Positions 61,232 to 64,000 of a DNA stretch of 64,000 bases are shown piece by piece (the first letter of the stretch is position 1; each line of letters begins with the position of its first letter). This stretch comes from an uncultured Alistipes sp. (lineage in GTDB: Bacteria; Bacteroidota; Bacteroidia; Bacteroidales; Rikenellaceae). The notes beneath the pieces are model-generated. The model was not told the DNA's origin and searched no databases. It saw nothing but the letters and a program-made list of their open reading frames with translations. A program made the position numbers and the translations under genes. Location of the stretch: the NCBI GenBank assembly GCA_900541585.1, contig UQKD01000002.1, positions 124,001 to 188,000 of the forward strand. The letters run 5' to 3'.

Positions 61232-61830
61232 CCGTGCTTCCCCTCGCATACCTTCCCTCGGTGGAGTATTTCACGCACCTCCTGCGCGGCGGTTGCGTCG
61301 TGGACCTCGGCGAGCACTTCGTGAAGCGTTCCGAGCGCAACCGTGCGCGGATACTGGCCTCGGACGGCGTGATGGAGCTGACCGTGCATGTCCGCAATGC
61401 CAACCGTCCCCGCCAGAGGGTGTGCGACGTGCGTCTCGACTACTCCAAACGCTGGCAGCACCAGCATTGGGGCGCGCTGGTAGCCTCTTATAAATCGTCG
61501 CCCTATTTCGATTTTTACGCCGGGCGGTTCGAGCCTTTCTACCGCCGGGAGTGGGAATTCCTCGCCGATTACAACCTGGGCCTGCTCGAAGTGATGTGCT
61601 CGCTGGCCAAAGTGCCGATGCCCGAACTCTCCCGGACGTATGTCGAGGCGGCGCCCGGAGACCTCGACCTGCGCCCCAAGCGCAAGGAAGGCCCGGCGAT
61701 CGTCGCCGAGCCTTATTTCCAGGTCTTCTCCGAGAGGATGCCTTTCGTCCCTAATTTGTCGTTTGCGGACCTGCTGTTCGCCGAAGGACCTGCGTCCGTT
61801 TCGGTTTTAGGACGTTGCCGACAAGGATAG
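61228..61830 (+). CDS. WbqC-like family protein
   Basis: 200 residues. It starts within the ispG stop (ATGA overlap), so the two are translationally coupled. The N-terminus LPLAYLPSVEYFTHLLRGG, SERNRARILASDGVMELTVH near 35, and the HQHWGALVASYKSSPYFDFY block near 75 fit the WbqC family. So does the C-terminal FVPNLSFADLLFAEGP. WbqC proteins are found near surface polysaccharide genes, but their activity is unknown. The last 80 bp overlap the convergent GH2 gene. Confidence 0.9.
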   Translation: MTVLPLAYLPSVEYFTHLLRGGCVVDLGEHFVKRSERNRARILASDGVMELTVHVRNANRPRQRVCDVRLDYSKRWQHQHWGALVASYKSSPYFDFYAGRFEPFYRREWEFLADYNLGLLEVMCSLAKVPMPELSRTYVEAAPGDLDLRPKRKEGPAIVAEPYFQVFSERMPFVPNLSFADLLFAEGPASVSVLGRCRQG

Positions 61831-63784
61831 TCACACTGTCGCGCAGATCCCCCGCCGCAGCTTTCACCTCGACCCTGCCCCGTACCGCCACCGAATCGGA
61901 CCGGTACTGGAAGGGGGCGTATTCGCTCATCGCCAGCGTGTCTGCGCCGACGATCAGCGTCGGTGTCCCGGCCGACGAGTAGACACGGAACGCCTGCATG
62001 TCGTGGTCGCGCAGCTGCCGCCGCTTGTCGACGATATGCAGCGTTGGCTCTGCGCCGTTCCACATCGCCTTGTACAGGTAGTAGGCGTCCTTGTTTTCGC
62101 GGCGGTTGAGCGTCACGAGCCCTGCGCCGTTGATTCCGTAGGAACGGCGCGAGGAGCCGTAGTCGAACATGTTGTCGATCCACACGCCCCAGAACAGCGA
62201 ATCGCTCTGCAGGTTTTTGGCGTACTCCTCGTGGAAGCGGGTCTGTTTCTCCTCGGGCATCCAGTTCGAACGAGGCTCGGCCTGCGCCGTGTAGCTCTTG
62301 TGTCCGAGGAATCCGCTGCCGCCGTAGCAGACGCCCGAGCGCAGGTGGGACCAGTTTTTTTGCAGCTGGTCCCGCCATACGATCACGTCGTCGGTCGAGC
62401 CGCGCCGCCAGCCGACGTCCTGCTGCCAGACGATCAGGTCGGTGATGAAATTGATGTCGCCGTTCTGGTCGCTGCAGGCGACCGTCGGGCGCGAGGGGTC
62501 CATTGCGCGGGCCGCCTCGTTCAGCCGCCGGATGTAGGGCGTCACGTCGTCGCCGCGCATCCAGAGGCGCGAGAAGATGCCCCACATCACCACCGACGGG
62601 TGGTTGATGTTCTGGGCGACGATCTCCTGCAGCTGGTTCAGCCCGTTCTGCTCGAAGGCGGGCGTGGCGAAATAGGAGACGTCGCCGAGGAACGACGAGC
62701 GGTGCAGCGGGGCGTCGACCCAGACGAGCATTCCCTGCTCGTCGCACCGGTCGTAGAGGTACTGCGCGTGCGGCATGACTGCCGAACGCAGGGCGTTGGC
62801 TCCCATCGTGCGGATGATCCGCAGGTCGGCGTCGTAATCCTCCGGAGCCAGCGTGCCGCCCGAAAGGGCGTTGTCGTGGTAGAGCGTGACGCCGCGTACG
62901 GGCGTGCGTTCGCCGTTGATCGTCAGCCCTTCGGCCGTGCTGGCGCCGATCGAGCGGAAGCCCGTGCGGACGGCGACGCGGTCGGTGATGCTGTCCTCGC
63001 CGATGGAGGCCGTCACGGTGTAGAGCGCCGGGTCGCGCAGGCTCCACAGCGTCGGATTGTCCACCGAGAAGGCCACGGTGACGGGTTTGCCGTCGAGGCG
63101 CGCCTTCTGGCGTTTCGAGAAGACCCGCTCTCCCCGCGGACTGGTGATGTCGACGTTCAGCGTGCAGCTGTTGTCCCCCTTCGAGGTGATGTGGACCTCG
63201 ATTTCGCCCTCGACCTTTTCGGGACCGACCGTCTGCGGGTGTACGAGCACGCCGTCCGACCCGAGGTAGAGCGGCGAAACGGCCGTGCGCTCGGTGAGGA
63301 TCAGTTCCGCCTCGCGGTAGATGCCGCCGTAGAGGTTCATGTCGGTCGAGGTGGGCAGCACGTCGTTGCGGCTGCTGTTACTGACTACCACGAGCATCGA
63401 GTTGTCGCTTCCGAAACGGATTTTGTCGGTGATTTCGAACGTGAAGGCCGTGGCGCCGCCGCGGTGCGTGCCGACGTGATAGCCGTTGACGAAGAGGTCG
63501 GCGACCGACTGTACGCCGTAGAATTTCACGAAAAGGCGTTTCGAGGCCCATTCGACGGGGATATACATGCCGTTCTGGTAACTGCCCGTGGTTTCGAGCC
63601 AGTAGCCCTGGGCCAGCGGATCGGTGTTCCAGCTGTGGGGCAGGGTTACGTGGCGGGCGTTGTCGGAGGTTTTCTCCGATTTGAAGAAGAAGCGCCACCC
63701 TTCGTTGATCGGGAAGACCTCGCGGGCGCTGACTGTCGTCGCAACGACGGTCAGCAGCAGGAGAATCGTTAGGTATCTTTTCAT
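61751..63784 (-). CDS. GH2-family beta-galactosidase-like protein lacking both catalytic Glu residues
   Basis: 677 residues with signal peptide MKRYLTILLLLTVVATTVSA. Domain order is that of GH2: sugar-binding jelly roll (about 22-165), Ig-like (about 170-275) and TIM barrel from about 285 (INGERTPVRGVTLYHD, GANALRSAVMPHAQYLYDRC). The acid/base position, normally WGxxNE, reads WGIFSR (Ser405-Arg406). The nucleophile position, normally EYG, reads CYGG (Cys486). Later family strands (VWIDNMFDYG) remain. It may be a binding protein or a pseudoenzyme. It is transcribed from one of two repeat-borne promoters at 63813-63944. Confidence 0.85.
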   Translation of the reverse strand: MKRYLTILLLLTVVATTVSAREVFPINEGWRFFFKSEKTSDNARHVTLPHSWNTDPLAQGYWLETTGSYQNGMYIPVEWASKRLFVKFYGVQSVADLFVNGYHVGTHRGGATAFTFEITDKIRFGSDNSMLVVVSNSSRNDVLPTSTDMNLYGGIYREAELILTERTAVSPLYLGSDGVLVHPQTVGPEKVEGEIEVHITSKGDNSCTLNVDITSPRGERVFSKRQKARLDGKPVTVAFSVDNPTLWSLRDPALYTVTASIGEDSITDRVAVRTGFRSIGASTAEGLTINGERTPVRGVTLYHDNALSGGTLAPEDYDADLRIIRTMGANALRSAVMPHAQYLYDRCDEQGMLVWVDAPLHRSSFLGDVSYFATPAFEQNGLNQLQEIVAQNINHPSVVMWGIFSRLWMRGDDVTPYIRRLNEAARAMDPSRPTVACSDQNGDINFITDLIVWQQDVGWRRGSTDDVIVWRDQLQKNWSHLRSGVCYGGSGFLGHKSYTAQAEPRSNWMPEEKQTRFHEEYAKNLQSDSLFWGVWIDNMFDYGSSRRSYGINGAGLVTLNRRENKDAYYLYKAMWNGAEPTLHIVDKRRQLRDHDMQAFRVYSSAGTPTLIVGADTLAMSEYAPFQYRSDSVAVRGRVEVKAAAGDLRDSVTILVGNVLKPKRTQVLRRTAGPQTTN

Positions 63785-63812
63785 GGCAGAGCCGGTTAAA
63801 TGCTGTCCGATG

Positions 63813-63863
63813 CAAAGATAGTGCAAGCCGTGTGCAGAACCAAGCGCAGCTTGGGTTTTGCCG
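63813..63863 (-). repeat. Promoter-bearing hairpin repeat, copy 3 (upstream of the GH2 gene)
   Basis: 51-bp element related to copies 1 and 2: CAAAGATAGTGCAAGCCGTG then a hairpin GCAGAACCAAGC / GCTTGGGTTTTGC and CCG. The minus strand has TATCTTTG (63813-63820), but the -33 position reads CTTG (63841-63844). The leader would be about 25 nt. Confidence 0.75.
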
Positions 63864-63895
63864 GTTCGCCTATCCGAGCGGAGGTTTATCTCCGG

Positions 63896-63944
63896 CAAAG
63901 ATAATACAAGCCGGGCTGAAAATCAAACTTATCTGTGTTTGCCG
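63896..63944 (-). repeat. Promoter-bearing hairpin repeat, copy 4 (upstream of the GH2 gene)
   Basis: 49-bp divergent copy: CAAAGATAATACAAGCCGGG, then a weaker hairpin (CAAAC / GTGTTTG) and CCG. On the minus strand it has TTTG (63924-63927) and TATCTTTG (63896-63903) with 20 nt between, a full promoter. Nothing else is seen from 63945 to the window end. Confidence 0.75.
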
Positions 63945-64000
63945 CTGCGCCGTTTGTGTTCCGGCGGGAAAATGCGCACCGGGCGCAAAGCCGGAACGGG

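Noticed and set aside
1..64000. Insertion sequences, integrases, prophage or conjugative genes
   Set aside because: No transposase, recombinase, phage or mob/tra protein was found in any frame, and no long terminal inverted repeats.

Overview
The window reads as a chromosomal segment of a GC-rich gut Bacteroidota, most like Alistipes (Rikenellaceae). The evidence is two SusC/SusD pairs, many lipoproteins with a Cys lipobox, promoters of the Bacteroidota type (TTTG near -33, TAnnTTTG near -7), an EF-G2 paralogue, a U32 protein, PKD-like, BACON, DUF4843 and DUF5689 domains, and high GC in third codon positions. The genus is an inference. I see no prophage, transposase, rRNA operon, CRISPR array or plasmid feature.

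Layout. 1-2690 (minus): a cobalamin riboswitch drives a PKD-domain lipoprotein and a BtuG-like beta-propeller lipoprotein cut by the window edge. 2910-2984: tRNA-Thr(CGT). 3116-5261 (plus): a CstA-type transporter overlapping a helical hypothetical gene. 5377-5952 (minus): thymidine kinase. 6168-16089 (minus): a five-gene nutrient operon of zincin metalloprotease, SusC with an STN domain, SusD, DUF4843 and PKD-like lipoproteins. 16407-18146: murA and rpmH transcribed divergently. 18216-22708: a GNAT enzyme, then a phosphatase, a DUF4924 protein and a PiT phosphate transporter. 23047-25203: EF-G2. 25332-36121: housekeeping and membrane genes (SGNH hydrolases, PepP, an MFS pump, an S9 peptidase, an acyltransferase-like protein, a U32 protein, a polyprenyl synthase, a ROK kinase).

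37351-54355 (minus) is the main accessory block and contains two units. The upstream one is SusC, SusD-like, DUF5689/BACON lipoprotein and calcineurin-like phosphoesterase. The downstream one is a sialic-acid operon: FadR/GntR regulator, a kelch (NanM-like) domain fused to a sodium:solute symporter, N-acetylneuraminate lyase, sialidase, and a fimbrillin/BACON surface lipoprotein. A perfect 6-2-6 palindrome sits at the predicted start of transcription of the sialic-acid operon and is the likely site of autoregulation. Together these genes could release sialic acid at the surface, isomerise and import it, and cleave it to ManNAc and pyruvate.

54984-63784: coiled-coil and DUF3108 proteins, recG, a small lipoprotein, ispG, wbqC and a GH2-family protein that appears to have lost both catalytic glutamates. 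Two pairs of roughly 50-bp hairpin repeats, upstream of recG and of the GH2 gene, each carry a promoter-like -33/-7 pair. They look like a repeat family that spreads promoters.
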